Shown piece by piece: positions 1 through 6,462 of a stretch of DNA of 9,463 nucleotides. The position numbers and the translations under genes were made by a program. The notes beneath the pieces were generated by a model, which was not told where the DNA came from, searched no databases, and saw only the letters and a list, made by a program, of their open reading frames with translations. Location of the stretch: contig CAKUHX010000057.1 in assembly GCA_934659475.1 (NCBI GenBank), positions 1-9,463 of the forward strand, written 5' to 3'. The stretch is from an uncultured Oscillospiraceae bacterium. Lineage in GTDB: Bacteria; Bacillota; Clostridia; Oscillospirales; Oscillospiraceae. Position 1 is the stretch's first letter. Each line of letters opens with the position of its first letter.

Positions 1-1
1 C

Positions 2-448
2 CGCTACCTTATGGGGGTGGGCACCCCCAGCAACATCATCGAGGGGGTGGCCCGGGGGGTGGACTTCTTCGACTGTGTCATGCCCGCCCGAAACGCCCGC
101 CACGGCAAGCTGTACACCTGGGGCGGCACGATCAATATCAAGAACGAGAAATATAAGACTGACCCCAGGCCCATCGACCCGGAGTGCCAGTGCCCCGCCT
201 GCCGCTCCTTCTCCCGGGCCTATCTCCGGCACCTGCTGGCGGCGGGGGAGATGCTGGCCATGCGTCTGGCGGTGATGCACAACCTTTATTTCTACAATAC
301 TCTGATGCTGCGCATCCGTCAGTCCCTGGACGGGGGGACGTTCGATGCCTTCCAGGTCCGGTATTCCGGGGTGCTGGAGCGGCCCAGACAAGAAAACACC
401 GCCGATTTCGGCGAAACCCCTTGCAAAGAGGGACAAGGATCGGTATAA
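2..448 (+). CDS. tgt: tRNA-guanine transglycosylase (queuine tRNA-ribosyltransferase), 3' end
   Basis: C-terminal part of bacterial Tgt, which swaps guanine 34 of GUN-anticodon tRNAs for preQ1 in queuosine synthesis (cytoplasm). The frame is open from base 2, so the 5' part lies outside the window. Visible family signatures are RYLMGVGTP, then GVDFFDCVMPARNAR, where the Asp after the second Phe corresponds to the catalytic nucleophile of the family, then INIKNEKYKTDPRPIDP and the zinc site CxCxxC (PECQCPACRSF) with a downstream His in YLRHLL. The last residues are a non-conserved tail, and TAA ends at 448. It is followed after 42 bases by yajC, a neighbour pair common in many bacteria, so co-transcription is likely. 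Family assignment is very secure. Confidence 0.96.
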   Translation, partial: RYLMGVGTPSNIIEGVARGVDFFDCVMPARNARHGKLYTWGGTINIKNEKYKTDPRPIDPECQCPACRSFSRAYLRHLLAAGEMLAMRLAVMHNLYFYNTLMLRIRQSLDGGTFDAFQVRYSGVLERPRQENTADFGETPCKEGQGSV

Positions 449-490
449 TAACAAAAGCGCGTTTGATTTTATAAACTGGAGGGAACCACC

Positions 491-766
491 TTGAATTATC
501 AGAGCTTAATTATGATCGTCCTGATGCTGGCCTTTATGTACTTTTTCCTGATCCGGCCGGAAAACAAGCGGAAAAAGAGTGAGCAGGAGATGAGGAACTC
601 CCTGGCCGTGGGCGACAATATCACCACCATCGGCGGCATCACCGGCACGATCTGCGCGGTGAAGGAGAACACCATCGTCATCGAGAGCGGCGCCGACCGC
701 GTGCGCATCGAGTTCCTGAAGTCCGCCATCTCCGGCAAGATCGACCCCGATACGGAGAAGAAGTGA
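491..766 (+). CDS. yajC: Sec translocase accessory subunit YajC
   Basis: Small single-pass membrane protein (91 aa) associated with SecDF-YidC and the SecYEG translocon. One N-terminal membrane helix (about residues 6-22, rich in Ile/Leu/Met/Phe) ends in the family hallmark FFLIRPENKRKK. A soluble part follows with GDNITTIGGITGTICAVKE and the IESGADRVRIEFLKSAI strand region, typical for YajC in order and length. The start chosen is TTG at 491, because a GGAGGG Shine-Dalgarno sits at 479-484 with good spacing and the next in-frame ATG would delete part of the helix. It lies 42 bases behind tgt, consistent with an operon. Confidence 0.95.
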   Translation: MNYQSLIMIVLMLAFMYFFLIRPENKRKKSEQEMRNSLAVGDNITTIGGITGTICAVKENTIVIESGADRVRIEFLKSAISGKIDPDTEKK

Positions 767-785
767 GCTCCAGACCAGTCCTATA

Positions 786-803
786 CCTCTGCGCCAGCAG
801 AGG
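786..803 (+). other. Small hairpin in the yajC-TIGR04086 leader
   Basis: Perfect 7-bp stem CCTCTGC / GCAGAGG with a GCCA loop, lying 20 bases after the yajC stop. No T-run follows, so it is not a typical terminator. Its right arm contains AGAGG, positioned like a Shine-Dalgarno for a 7-codon open frame (ATG at 810, stop at 831-833, MKTALPA). Confidence 0.45.
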
Positions 804-819
804 CCATACATGAAAACCG

Positions 820-869
820 CCCTCCCGGCATAGGATCGTTACAGATGATCCTGCGGGGAGGGTATTTTT
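820..869 (+). terminator. Terminator-like hairpin overlapping the next gene's ribosome-binding site
   Basis: CCCTCCC (820-826) pairs with GGGAGGG (856-862), and inside it AGGATC (832-837) pairs with GATCCT (847-852). TATTTTT (863-869) follows directly. This has the form of a Rho-independent terminator. The right arm, GGGGAGGG, is also an excellent Shine-Dalgarno placed 7 bases before the ATG at 870. Folding would therefore either end yajC transcription or hide the ribosome-binding site of the membrane-protein gene. Structure is read from sequence; function is inferred. Confidence 0.6.
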
Positions 870-1292
870 ATGGGCAAACGTGTGAAGCGGGGAGAAAGGC
901 CTTCGGGCAAGGGGGCGGCTGTCGTTTTGCGTATCATGGCCGGGGGTGGAGCAGGGGCACTGGTCTGTGTGCTGCTCCTGTTGGTGTGCTCCGTGTGTAT
1001 TTCTGCCGGCGCGGTGGGGGAGCGCGCGATGGGGGGCGTCGTGCCGGTGTGTGCCCTGATGGGTGGGATCTGCGCCGCCCTGACTGCGGTGCGGGGGATG
1101 CCGGGGCAACGGCTGCCTGTGGGGCTGTGCGCTGGGGCGGCCATGTTCCTTATCCTGCTGCTGGCGGGGCTGATGATCGATGCGGATGCGTCGCTGGAAA
1201 ATGGGGGGATAGGGCTGCTGTTGGCCTGCTGCGGCGGCGGGGCTCTGGCCAGTCTGCCGGGGCACTGGGGCGGAGGTGGACGGCGGCGCTGA
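870..1292 (+). CDS. TIGR04086-type four-helix membrane protein
   Basis: A 140-aa integral membrane protein of unknown function. A basic N-terminus (MGKRVKRGERPSGKG) is followed by four hydrophobic segments at about residues 17-48, 54-75, 83-105 and 112-130, then an Arg-rich tail (GGGGRRR), suggesting both ends lie in the cytoplasm. Size, topology and position just after yajC fit the Clostridia-restricted TIGR04086 membrane family; I assign it on that basis rather than on a diagnostic motif. ATG at 870 is chosen because GGGGAGGG (855-862) precedes it by 7 bases. The Shine-Dalgarno lies inside a terminator-like stem, so translation or read-through may be controlled there. The protein is rich in Gly and Cys. 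Confidence 0.75.
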   Translation: MGKRVKRGERPSGKGAAVVLRIMAGGGAGALVCVLLLLVCSVCISAGAVGERAMGGVVPVCALMGGICAALTAVRGMPGQRLPVGLCAGAAMFLILLLAGLMIDADASLENGGIGLLLACCGGGALASLPGHWGGGGRRR

Positions 1293-1526
1293 CGGACGCC
1301 TGGCCAGCCACACAGGGTATACAGAATGTAATTATACAAAACGTAATATGCGGATGAGGCTGCAATGCGCCCGAAACCGCCATATCTTGGACGGCGGCAG
1401 GGGAGGCGGACCATATTTCGTGGAGCGGACCGCAGATGGCTGTATATAGTTGCTTTGATTTACATAATATCGTTGACATAAAGTATTGAGGGAATTGACG
1501 AAAATCAAAAAAATGGCCTTAAAGCC

Positions 1527-1554
1527 TTGATAAGTCTCAGGAAAATGGTATAGT
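1527..1554 (+). promoter_or_regulatory. Candidate sigma-A type promoter for spoIIM-xerD
   Basis: TTGATA (1527-1532), a 16-base spacer, and TATAGT (1549-1554) preceded by TGG. These match the vegetative -35/-10 consensus well. The predicted start near 1561 leaves a leader of about 75 bases before the spoIIM ATG. Sporulation-sigma control, as known for spoIIM in Bacillus, is not obvious here. Confidence 0.45.
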
Positions 1555-1571
1555 TAACTTAAAGAGGCTTT

Positions 1572-1596
1572 TGGACTGCCGGAAGTCTATTTTTTT
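1572..1596 (+). promoter_or_regulatory. Weak hairpin plus T7 in the spoIIM leader
   Basis: TGGACT pairs imperfectly (one G-U) with AGTCTA around GCCGGA, followed by seven T at 1590-1596. It lies just after the predicted transcription start. It could be a weak attenuator or pause site; the stem is short, so this is tentative. Confidence 0.25.
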
Positions 1597-1634
1597 GTCC
1601 CGTTACATAGGCTGTCTACCGGGAGGTGACAGCC

Positions 1635-2255
1635 ATGGGCAAGCTGATGAAAAAGAGATCGGACGGGCTGTGGGGCTGGCTGTGTCCCCTTGCTCTGGCG
1701 GTGGTGTTCCTGCTGGGGGGGCTGGCGGGCTGTCTCTATGCCGCCCAACTGTCTGAGCCGGGAGAAGGGGCCGTTGCCTCCTATTTGGCGGACTATCTGC
1801 GTCTGCTGCAGACCAGGGAGCTGACCCTTGAATTGGGCCCGATCCTGCGCAGCCGTGTGTTGCTGTGGCTGGCGGTCACGGTGTGCGGCCTGACCGGTCT
1901 GGGCCTGGTGGGAGTGTCCGCTGTGTGCGGCGCACAGGGATTTCTTCTCTGCTATGGCTGTGCCTGCTTTTGCAGAGCGGTCAGAGGCGGGGCCGTGGCT
2001 GCAGCAGTCCTTTTCGGGCTGCCCGCCCTGCTGTGGGCGCCAGTCATGCTTTGGCTGGGCTGCCAGAGCGTGGGCAGTGCGGCGGCTCTTCTGCGGCGCT
2101 GTGTGTTGGGAGGGAGCGGTGGAGAGGCCGTCTTTTCCCGGTCGTACTGGCTGCGGGTGCTTGTGGGCTGCGGCGTGATGATCTTGTGTGCTCTGGTCGA
2201 GTATGCTGTGGTGCCCAGGCTGCTGGCTCATCTGGTGGGGTGGCTTTTGTGGTGA
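1635..2255 (+). CDS. spoIIM: Stage II sporulation protein M-like membrane protein
   Basis: A 206-aa membrane protein resembling SpoIIM, which with SpoIID and SpoIIP drives septal peptidoglycan thinning and membrane migration during forespore engulfment. A basic start (MGKLMKKRSDG) precedes a first helix (about 14-37) with the FLLGGLAGCLYAAQLS pattern. A soluble loop of about 35 residues follows, then hydrophobic segments at about 74-110, 117-145 and 171-206. Length is close to the usual 200-215 aa. The start is ATG at 1635, behind a consensus GGGAGGTGA (1621-1629); the in-frame GTG at 1626 overlaps that site and is rejected. xerD follows after 58 bases, and spoIIM and the xerD orthologue ripX are also near neighbours in Bacillus. 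That synteny is a large part of the call, since the sequence itself is weakly conserved. Confidence 0.78.
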   Translation: MGKLMKKRSDGLWGWLCPLALAVVFLLGGLAGCLYAAQLSEPGEGAVASYLADYLRLLQTRELTLELGPILRSRVLLWLAVTVCGLTGLGLVGVSAVCGAQGFLLCYGCACFCRAVRGGAVAAAVLFGLPALLWAPVMLWLGCQSVGSAAALLRRCVLGGSGGEAVFSRSYWLRVLVGCGVMILCALVEYAVVPRLLAHLVGWLLW

Positions 2256-2313
2256 GCGCTGAAGCTGCGAGTTTGGGGTATCATTCCAGCGATCTGTCTT
2301 GGGAGTTGTTTGT

Positions 2314-3195
2314 GTGTCTGACCTGATGTGTACCTTTGAGGACTATTTAAAAACTGAAAAACGCTCCTCGGCCAACACGGTCAGTTCCTATTTGCGGGAC
2401 GCCGCCCAGTTTGAAGCGGCCATGGCGCAGCAGGGACGGCGCATGGAGGAAGTAGAGACGGAGGACATCCAGGAGTATGTTCACAGCCTGATCCGCCGGG
2501 GCAAGTCCGCGGCCACTGTGACGCGCTCCGTGGCCTCGATCCGCTGCTTTTACCGCTGTCTGATGGACATAGGCGTATGTGACCGGGATCCAACGAAGGG
2601 GGTATCCCCGGTGAAGGTAGAGCGCAAGCTGCCTCAGGTCCTGACCAGCAAGGAGGTCGAGCTGTTTCTGGACCAGCCCGAGTGTACCGACCTGAAGGGC
2701 TACAGGGACCGGGCCATGCTGGAACTGCTGTATGCCACGGGCATCCGGGTGAGCGAGCTGATCGACCTGAATGTGAGCGACCTGAATCTTCCGGGGGGCG
2801 TGTTGCGCTGCGAGAGCAAGGGGAAAGCGAGGGTGATCCCCCTGTATCCGGCTGCCATCCGGGCGCTGAACGAGTATCTGAACACAGTGCGGCCCCAGCT
2901 GATCGATGACCCGGGAGAAGAGGCGCTTTTTGTAAATATGTCCGGTGAACGGATGAGCCGCCAGGGCTTTTGGAAACTGATCAAGTTCTATCAGGAGAAG
3001 GCGGGGATCCACAAAGACATCACGCCCCATACGCTGCGCCACTCCTTTGCGGCCCACCTGTTGGAAAACGGGGCCGATCTGCATTCCATTCAGGAGATGC
3101 TGGGGCATGCGGACATCTCGTCCACACAGGTGTACTCCAAGCTGGTCGATCAGGAGCTGAAAAGCGTCTACCGAAAGGCACACCCAAGAGCGTAA
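2314..3195 (+). CDS. xerD: Site-specific tyrosine recombinase XerD
   Basis: Cytoplasmic recombinase that, with XerC, resolves chromosome dimers at dif. From GTG 2314 it is 293 aa, normal for XerD. The N-terminal SAM-like core-binding domain spans about 5-90, the catalytic domain about 107-290. All catalytic residues are visible: Arg145 (GIRVSEL), Lys169 (ESKGKARVIP), His239 and Arg242 (HTLRHSFA), His265 (LGHADISS) and the nucleophile Tyr274 (STQVYSK). GTG 2314 is preferred because GGGAG (2301-2305) lies 8 bases before it; ATG 2326 has no suitable ribosome-binding site and TTG 2299 overlaps that motif. The gene is intact, unlike the second Xer-type gene at 6463-7479. It probably shares a transcript with spoIIM and ends at the 3215-3248 terminator. 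Confidence 0.95.
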   Translation: MSDLMCTFEDYLKTEKRSSANTVSSYLRDAAQFEAAMAQQGRRMEEVETEDIQEYVHSLIRRGKSAATVTRSVASIRCFYRCLMDIGVCDRDPTKGVSPVKVERKLPQVLTSKEVELFLDQPECTDLKGYRDRAMLELLYATGIRVSELIDLNVSDLNLPGGVLRCESKGKARVIPLYPAAIRALNEYLNTVRPQLIDDPGEEALFVNMSGERMSRQGFWKLIKFYQEKAGIHKDITPHTLRHSFAAHLLENGADLHSIQEMLGHADISSTQVYSKLVDQELKSVYRKAHPRA

Positions 3196-3214
3196 AGTGA
3201 AATCGCATTACAGA

Positions 3215-3252
3215 AAAACGGCTGCCGAAATAACTCGGCAGCCGTTTTATTT
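3215..3252 (+). terminator. Strong bidirectional Rho-independent terminator after xerD
   Basis: A perfect 14-bp inverted repeat AAAACGGCTGCCGA (3215-3228) / TCGGCAGCCGTTTT (3235-3248) with a 6-base loop, followed by ATTTT. On the minus strand the stem also ends in TTTT. It lies between convergent xerD and the ybaK-type gene, so it can serve both. Confidence 0.9.
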
Positions 3253-3334
3253 TGAGAAAAGATCACGATCGTCAAGTACTATCGATGCAAAGTAAAAACA
3301 CTTGATAATTACTGGAAACAAAGAAGCGATCAAG

Positions 3335-3805
3335 TTACTCCCAACCCTTGCATACATCGATCCAGGCCAGCGCGCGGGAATATTCCTCCAGTTCACTGCA
3401 GGTGAGCTCAATGGCGGAGTTGGAGCTGCCAGCGGCGGGGAATACGGTGTCGAACCGCTTTAATGAGACGTCCAGATAGGTCTTTACCCCGTCTGGGTTG
3501 GCAAAGGGGCAGACACCGCCCACTGCGTGGCCGGTCAGCTGGGCGACCAGCTCCGGCGGCAGCATCTTCGCTTTTGTATGGAAAAAGCCCTTGTATTTGC
3601 TGTTGTCGATCTTGGCGTCACCGGCAGTGACGATGAGGATACAGCTGTCGTTCACCAAAAAGGAAAGGGTCTTGGCAATGCGGGCGGGGATGACCCCCGC
3701 GGCCTGGGCCGCCAGCTCCACTGTGGCGCTGGAAATGGGGAATTCCAGAATATCCTGCTCCCGCCCCAGGGGACGGAAGTAGTCTCTCGCGCGCTGGATC
3801 GACAT
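3335..3805 (-). CDS. YbaK/EbsC-family aminoacyl-tRNA deacylase
   Basis: A 156-aa stand-alone editing-domain protein of the YbaK/ProX/EbsC superfamily, which hydrolyses mischarged aminoacyl-tRNA (for example Cys- or Ala-tRNA-Pro) in trans in the cytoplasm. Motifs seen are the conserved Lys45 in ARIAKTLSFLV, which in this fold contacts the 3' end of tRNA; KIDNSKYKGFFHTKAKML (66-82); GGVCPFA (96-102); and AAGSSNSAIELT (124-135), the usual C-terminal glycine/serine loop. Length matches the family. ATG at 3805 lies 2 bases after the stop of the upstream thioesterase gene, and its GGGGG-type ribosome-binding site lies in that gene's 3' end. The two are therefore co-transcribed and possibly coupled. 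Exact substrate cannot be read from sequence. Confidence 0.9.
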   Translation of the reverse strand: MSIQRARDYFRPLGREQDILEFPISSATVELAAQAAGVIPARIAKTLSFLVNDSCILIVTAGDAKIDNSKYKGFFHTKAKMLPPELVAQLTGHAVGGVCPFANPDGVKTYLDVSLKRFDTVFPAAGSSNSAIELTCSELEEYSRALAWIDVCKGWE

Positions 3806-3807
3806 GT

Positions 3808-4200
3808 TCAGTCCCCCTTTTTGGCCTCGGCCTTTGCTAAAAAGCGTTCCGCGGCGATGATAAAGCGCTCATGGGTGCCCTTGCCGATCAGGCCAGCCTC
3901 GTCATAGGCAGCCACATCCAGACAGATCTTGCGTCCGTCTACGGCGGTGACCTCGCTCTCAGCCCAGACCTTCAGGCCCACGGGGGTAGCAGACAGGTGG
4001 TCGATGGACAGGCGGGTGCCCACCGAGCTTTCGCCCTCGTTCAAATAGGGCTGGAGCGAGGTCTGTGCGGCCTGCTCCATCAGGGCGGCCATCCAGGGGG
4101 TAGCGAAAACCGGCAGCGTTCCGGAGCCGGCAGCAGCGGCAGTGTTATCGTTTGTGACCAGACAGTCAGCCCGGCCCTTGGTGCCAATGGGAATAGACAT
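3808..4200 (-). CDS. FlK-like hotdog-fold acyl-CoA thioesterase
   Basis: A 130-aa single-domain hotdog protein of the family that includes fluoroacetyl-CoA thioesterase FlK, found in many bacteria without fluoroacetate resistance. The three catalytic residues of FlK have clear counterparts: Thr34 (VFATPWMAALMEQAA), Glu42 in the same helix, and His68 (TRLSIDHLSATPVG). The strands around KVWAESEVTAVDGRKICLDVAAYD complete the pattern. ATG at 4200 is chosen, with AAGGAG about 10 bases upstream; a longer frame to 4305 lacks conservation and would overlap the neighbouring gene's 3' end. It is followed 2 bases later by the deacylase gene. The substrate is unknown; housekeeping acyl-CoA clean-up is inferred. 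Confidence 0.85.
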   Translation of the reverse strand: MSIPIGTKGRADCLVTNDNTAAAAGSGTLPVFATPWMAALMEQAAQTSLQPYLNEGESSVGTRLSIDHLSATPVGLKVWAESEVTAVDGRKICLDVAAYDEAGLIGKGTHERFIIAAERFLAKAEAKKGD

Positions 4201-4243
4201 GAGAAACACACTCCTTGAATCATTTGTGCGAGGGGCACGCACT

Positions 4244-4272
4244 ATTCTACCGCAATTTCCCGGGAAAATCCA
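4244..4272 (-). promoter_or_regulatory. Candidate promoter with palindromic spacer for the thioesterase-deacylase pair
   Basis: On the minus strand TGGATT (4267-4272), a 17-base spacer and TAGAAT (4244-4249) lie about 45 bases before the thioesterase ATG. The -35 box is poor. A perfect 12-bp palindrome TTTCCCGGGAAA (4256-4267) fills most of the spacer and could be an operator. Tentative. Confidence 0.3.
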
Positions 4273-4288
4273 GAGGAGATCTGCGGCG

Positions 4289-5575
4289 TTATAGGGCCGG
4301 GGCATCTTTGATGTGGTACAGGGCGTTCAAGACCACCCAGTTTTGGGCAAAGGGACGCATCAGGTTCCAGTAGCCCACGCCGGACAGGTCATATTCTGCG
4401 GTGAGAGCCAGTTTGGCCCGGATGCTGCGGGCATCCTCGAACCACACTTCGTGCTGACGGCCGTTTTCATCGGTGTAGGGGAACCAGGGGGCCTGGGCCG
4501 TCTCGTCGTAGCGGATCGCAGTTCGGTAGGATACTGCCAGCTCCAGGGCGCGGGGATCGGACAGCGAGGTGGCCCGGCTGCCCTTTTCGTAGGGCAGGGT
4601 CCAGTCATAGCCGTAGGTGGGGACGCCCAGCCAGATCTTCTCCGGCGGGATCTCCGTCAAGGCGTATTCCACCACCTGGCGCACATTCCGAATAGGTGCC
4701 ACCGCCATGGGCGGACCGTAGGTGTAGCCCCATTCATAGGTCATCAGCAGCACGCCGTCTGTGGCCTGCCCAAGCAGGGCGTAATCATGGCCCTCATAGA
4801 GTGTGCCCGGCTGTGCGGCAAAGGTTTTGGGGGCCAGGGCAGTTAGGACCGGCATGCCCATGGGGGAGAGCAGACTGTGCAGCTGGCCGATGAACCGGGC
4901 GTAGGGGAGGGCGTCCTGGCCATTGAGATACTCAAAGTCCACGTCCAGCCCGCCGTAGCCCTTTTCACGGATGGTGGTCAGCAACTCCTGTATCGTGCGC
5001 TGCTGCGCGGCGGGGTCGTTGAGCACCGTGTGCGCCAAGTCGCTGGAGAATCCGCCCGTCTCTGTTAAAGTGGACAGGTGGAGGAGAGGGCGCACGCCAA
5101 AGGACATGGCCGCGCGGAGCAGGGCGCCATCCTCCAGTTGTACCAGTCCGCCTTGGGGCCGCAGGCCGTAGGTGAAAGGGGAGAGGTCAGAGAGATAGGG
5201 GAGGGCTTCATGCAGCAGCGCTTGGTCGATGTAGGGATAGGCGTAGGCGTTTACAGAGAGGCTGCCAAGCTTGCTCTGTCGGTAGGACAGGACAAGGGTC
5301 TCGCCGGGATACAGCTCATCCCGGGTGCTCAGGCCGAAGTTGTTCCGCAGCAGCTGACGCAGGGAAAGTCCGCTGCTGCGGGCGATGGAAGAAAGGGTGT
5401 CGCCGGGACGGACGGTGTAGATCTTTTCCGGAAACTGGACAACGATGGCCTGGCCTACAGACAGCCGGGCGGGGTCGGGAATACCGTTGTCCCGAAGAAG
5501 CTGGGACATGGGCACGCCGTACTCCCGTGCGATCTTGTACAGGGTGTCACCGGGGCGAACGATATGGATCTCCAT
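4289..5575 (-). CDS. LysM-LysM-GH18 spore cortex-lytic-type glycosidase (SleL/YaaH-like)
   Basis: A 428-aa enzyme with two N-terminal LysM peptidoglycan-binding domains (about 2-47 and 52-97, both with the VRPGDTL core) and a GH18 domain (about 105-420). The GH18 catalytic signature DxDxE is present as GGLDVDFEYL (Asp211, Asp213, Glu215), with LLMTYEWGYTYGPP and PTYGYDWTLPY further along. This architecture is that of SleL/YaaH, an N-acetylglucosaminidase acting on cortex muramic-lactam fragments during germination. No signal peptide is seen, as is usual for this group, which is deposited in spore layers. ATG at 5575 has GAGGG overlapping the upstream amidase stop and 6 bases of spacing. Only 9 bases separate the two genes, so they form an operon. 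Sporulation role is inferred from family and neighbour. Confidence 0.9.
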   Translation of the reverse strand: MEIHIVRPGDTLYKIAREYGVPMSQLLRDNGIPDPARLSVGQAIVVQFPEKIYTVRPGDTLSSIARSSGLSLRQLLRNNFGLSTRDELYPGETLVLSYRQSKLGSLSVNAYAYPYIDQALLHEALPYLSDLSPFTYGLRPQGGLVQLEDGALLRAAMSFGVRPLLHLSTLTETGGFSSDLAHTVLNDPAAQQRTIQELLTTIREKGYGGLDVDFEYLNGQDALPYARFIGQLHSLLSPMGMPVLTALAPKTFAAQPGTLYEGHDYALLGQATDGVLLMTYEWGYTYGPPMAVAPIRNVRQVVEYALTEIPPEKIWLGVPTYGYDWTLPYEKGSRATSLSDPRALELAVSYRTAIRYDETAQAPWFPYTDENGRQHEVWFEDARSIRAKLALTAEYDLSGVGYWNLMRPFAQNWVVLNALYHIKDAPAL

Positions 5576-5584
5576 GGCGCGCCC

Positions 5585-6319
5585 TCAATCTACAGACAGG
5601 TAGCGGGCATTGACATATCCCGTGGTGCCGCGGTACTCGGTGAGATACCAGTCCTGATAGCGGTTGATCAGAGGCAGGGAAGTGCCGTCCGGGATCTGCG
5701 CCAGGATGGGTGCGCTCAGCTCTGGCCGGGCGCGGAGATTCAGCGCGCCCCAGTCTACGTCCACCGTGCCGGAGCTGGAGCCTTCCCGTTCAAAGAAGGG
5801 GATCCCGAAGTATTCGGTAAGAGACAGCACCAAGTTCCGGGCCACGGCGTCCAAATTATCCTTGATCCACTGGGCGTCGGCAGCGTTGTCGTGAAAAGCC
5901 AGTTCCAGAAGGACGGAAGGGGCTCTGGTGCGGCGCACCTCGCCGATGGCTGTTGTGGCCTCTGCCCGCACCAGATCGGGCAGGGGGTAGATGGCCTTCA
6001 GTCCGTCGGCGATGATCTGCGCGGCGCGTTTGCCCTGGGCAGAGCCCGGGTAGTAGAAGGCGATAGAGCCGCGGGCCGAGCCGTAGATGGGGGCGGCGTT
6101 GGAGTGCAGGGCCAGGTGCAGATCGTAGTTCCCTGAATTGGAAGCGGCGATGGACGAGGCCGCCGTCATGCTGGGGGTGTTGCGCACATAGCGGATGCCG
6201 GAGGCGTCCAAATAGGGGACCATTTTATCCGCCAGCAGATTCATGTATTCCTCTTCTGTGCCGCCGTTGACATAATAGTTGTTTTCCTGAGTGGAGGGAG
6301 AAAGATAGATGATCGGCAT
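5585..6319 (-). CDS. Divergent Amidase_3 N-acetylmuramoyl-L-alanine amidase with SH3b domain
   Basis: A 244-aa cell-wall amidase, predicted to cleave the muramic acid-L-Ala bond. The Amidase_3 domain (about 2-172) shows YDLHLALHSNAA (zinc His72), RGSIAFYYPGSAQGKRAAQII, and VLLELAFHDN (catalytic Glu139). A bacterial SH3 domain follows (about 186-244: VDWGALNLRARPE to TTGYVNARYLSVD). The usual N-terminal zinc motif DPGHGG is replaced by YLSPSTQENN, a known variant type in Firmicutes but one that leaves the first ligand uncertain; the second may be a Glu in GTEEEYM. No signal peptide is visible. ATG at 6319 follows AGGAGG by 6-7 bases. It is the first gene of an operon with the LysM-GH18 enzyme. 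A CATAGAAT box about 85 bases upstream resembles a sporulation-sigma -10, which is weak evidence. Confidence 0.85.
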   Translation of the reverse strand: MPIIYLSPSTQENNYYVNGGTEEEYMNLLADKMVPYLDASGIRYVRNTPSMTAASSIAASNSGNYDLHLALHSNAAPIYGSARGSIAFYYPGSAQGKRAAQIIADGLKAIYPLPDLVRAEATTAIGEVRRTRAPSVLLELAFHDNAADAQWIKDNLDAVARNLVLSLTEYFGIPFFEREGSSSGTVDVDWGALNLRARPELSAPILAQIPDGTSLPLINRYQDWYLTEYRGTTGYVNARYLSVD

Positions 6320-6411
6320 AAGATGTACCTCCTGGAGATCGATTTTTCGGACCTGCCAATGAGTAGAGCCCGAAACGCGAGTCGTTCAGTCCATTCTATG
6401 CGCGCAGCGGG

Positions 6412-6455
6412 AAAAACTGCAAAACCCCGCGTCCGGCTGCTGCCGGACGCGGGGT
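6412..6455 (-). terminator. Rho-independent terminator of the xerC-type gene
   Basis: A perfect 14-bp inverted repeat, CCCCGCGTCCGGC on each side plus a closing A-T pair (6424-6437 / 6442-6455), with a 4-base loop. On the minus strand a T-rich tract (6412-6424) follows. It starts 7 bases after the second stop (6463-6465) of the interrupted xerC frame, showing where the original gene ended. Confidence 0.9.
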
Positions 6456-6462
6456 CAATCTT

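Larger units (their letters stand above)
1293..1634 (+). other. Intergenic region between membrane protein and spoIIM
   Basis: This 342-base stretch has no convincing gene; the only short frames are unpreceded by ribosome-binding sites. It is clearly more AT-rich from about 1440 on than the flanking genes. It holds a candidate promoter (1527-1554), a leader with a weak hairpin and T7, and the spoIIM Shine-Dalgarno. In many Clostridia a six-cysteine (SCIFF) peptide gene lies close to this gene set; I looked for a Cys-rich frame here and found none. Confidence 0.6.

Noticed and set aside
678..1414. Long minus-strand frames opposite yajC and the membrane protein
   Set aside because: Pro/Arg/His-rich low-quality translations, no ribosome-binding site, opposite genes with clear family features.
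2347..3183. 278-codon minus-strand frame
   Set aside because: Antisense of xerD, whose catalytic residues are all visible.
5078..6136. 352-codon open frame on the plus strand
   Set aside because: Antisense shadow spanning two well-supported minus-strand genes (amidase and LysM-GH18).
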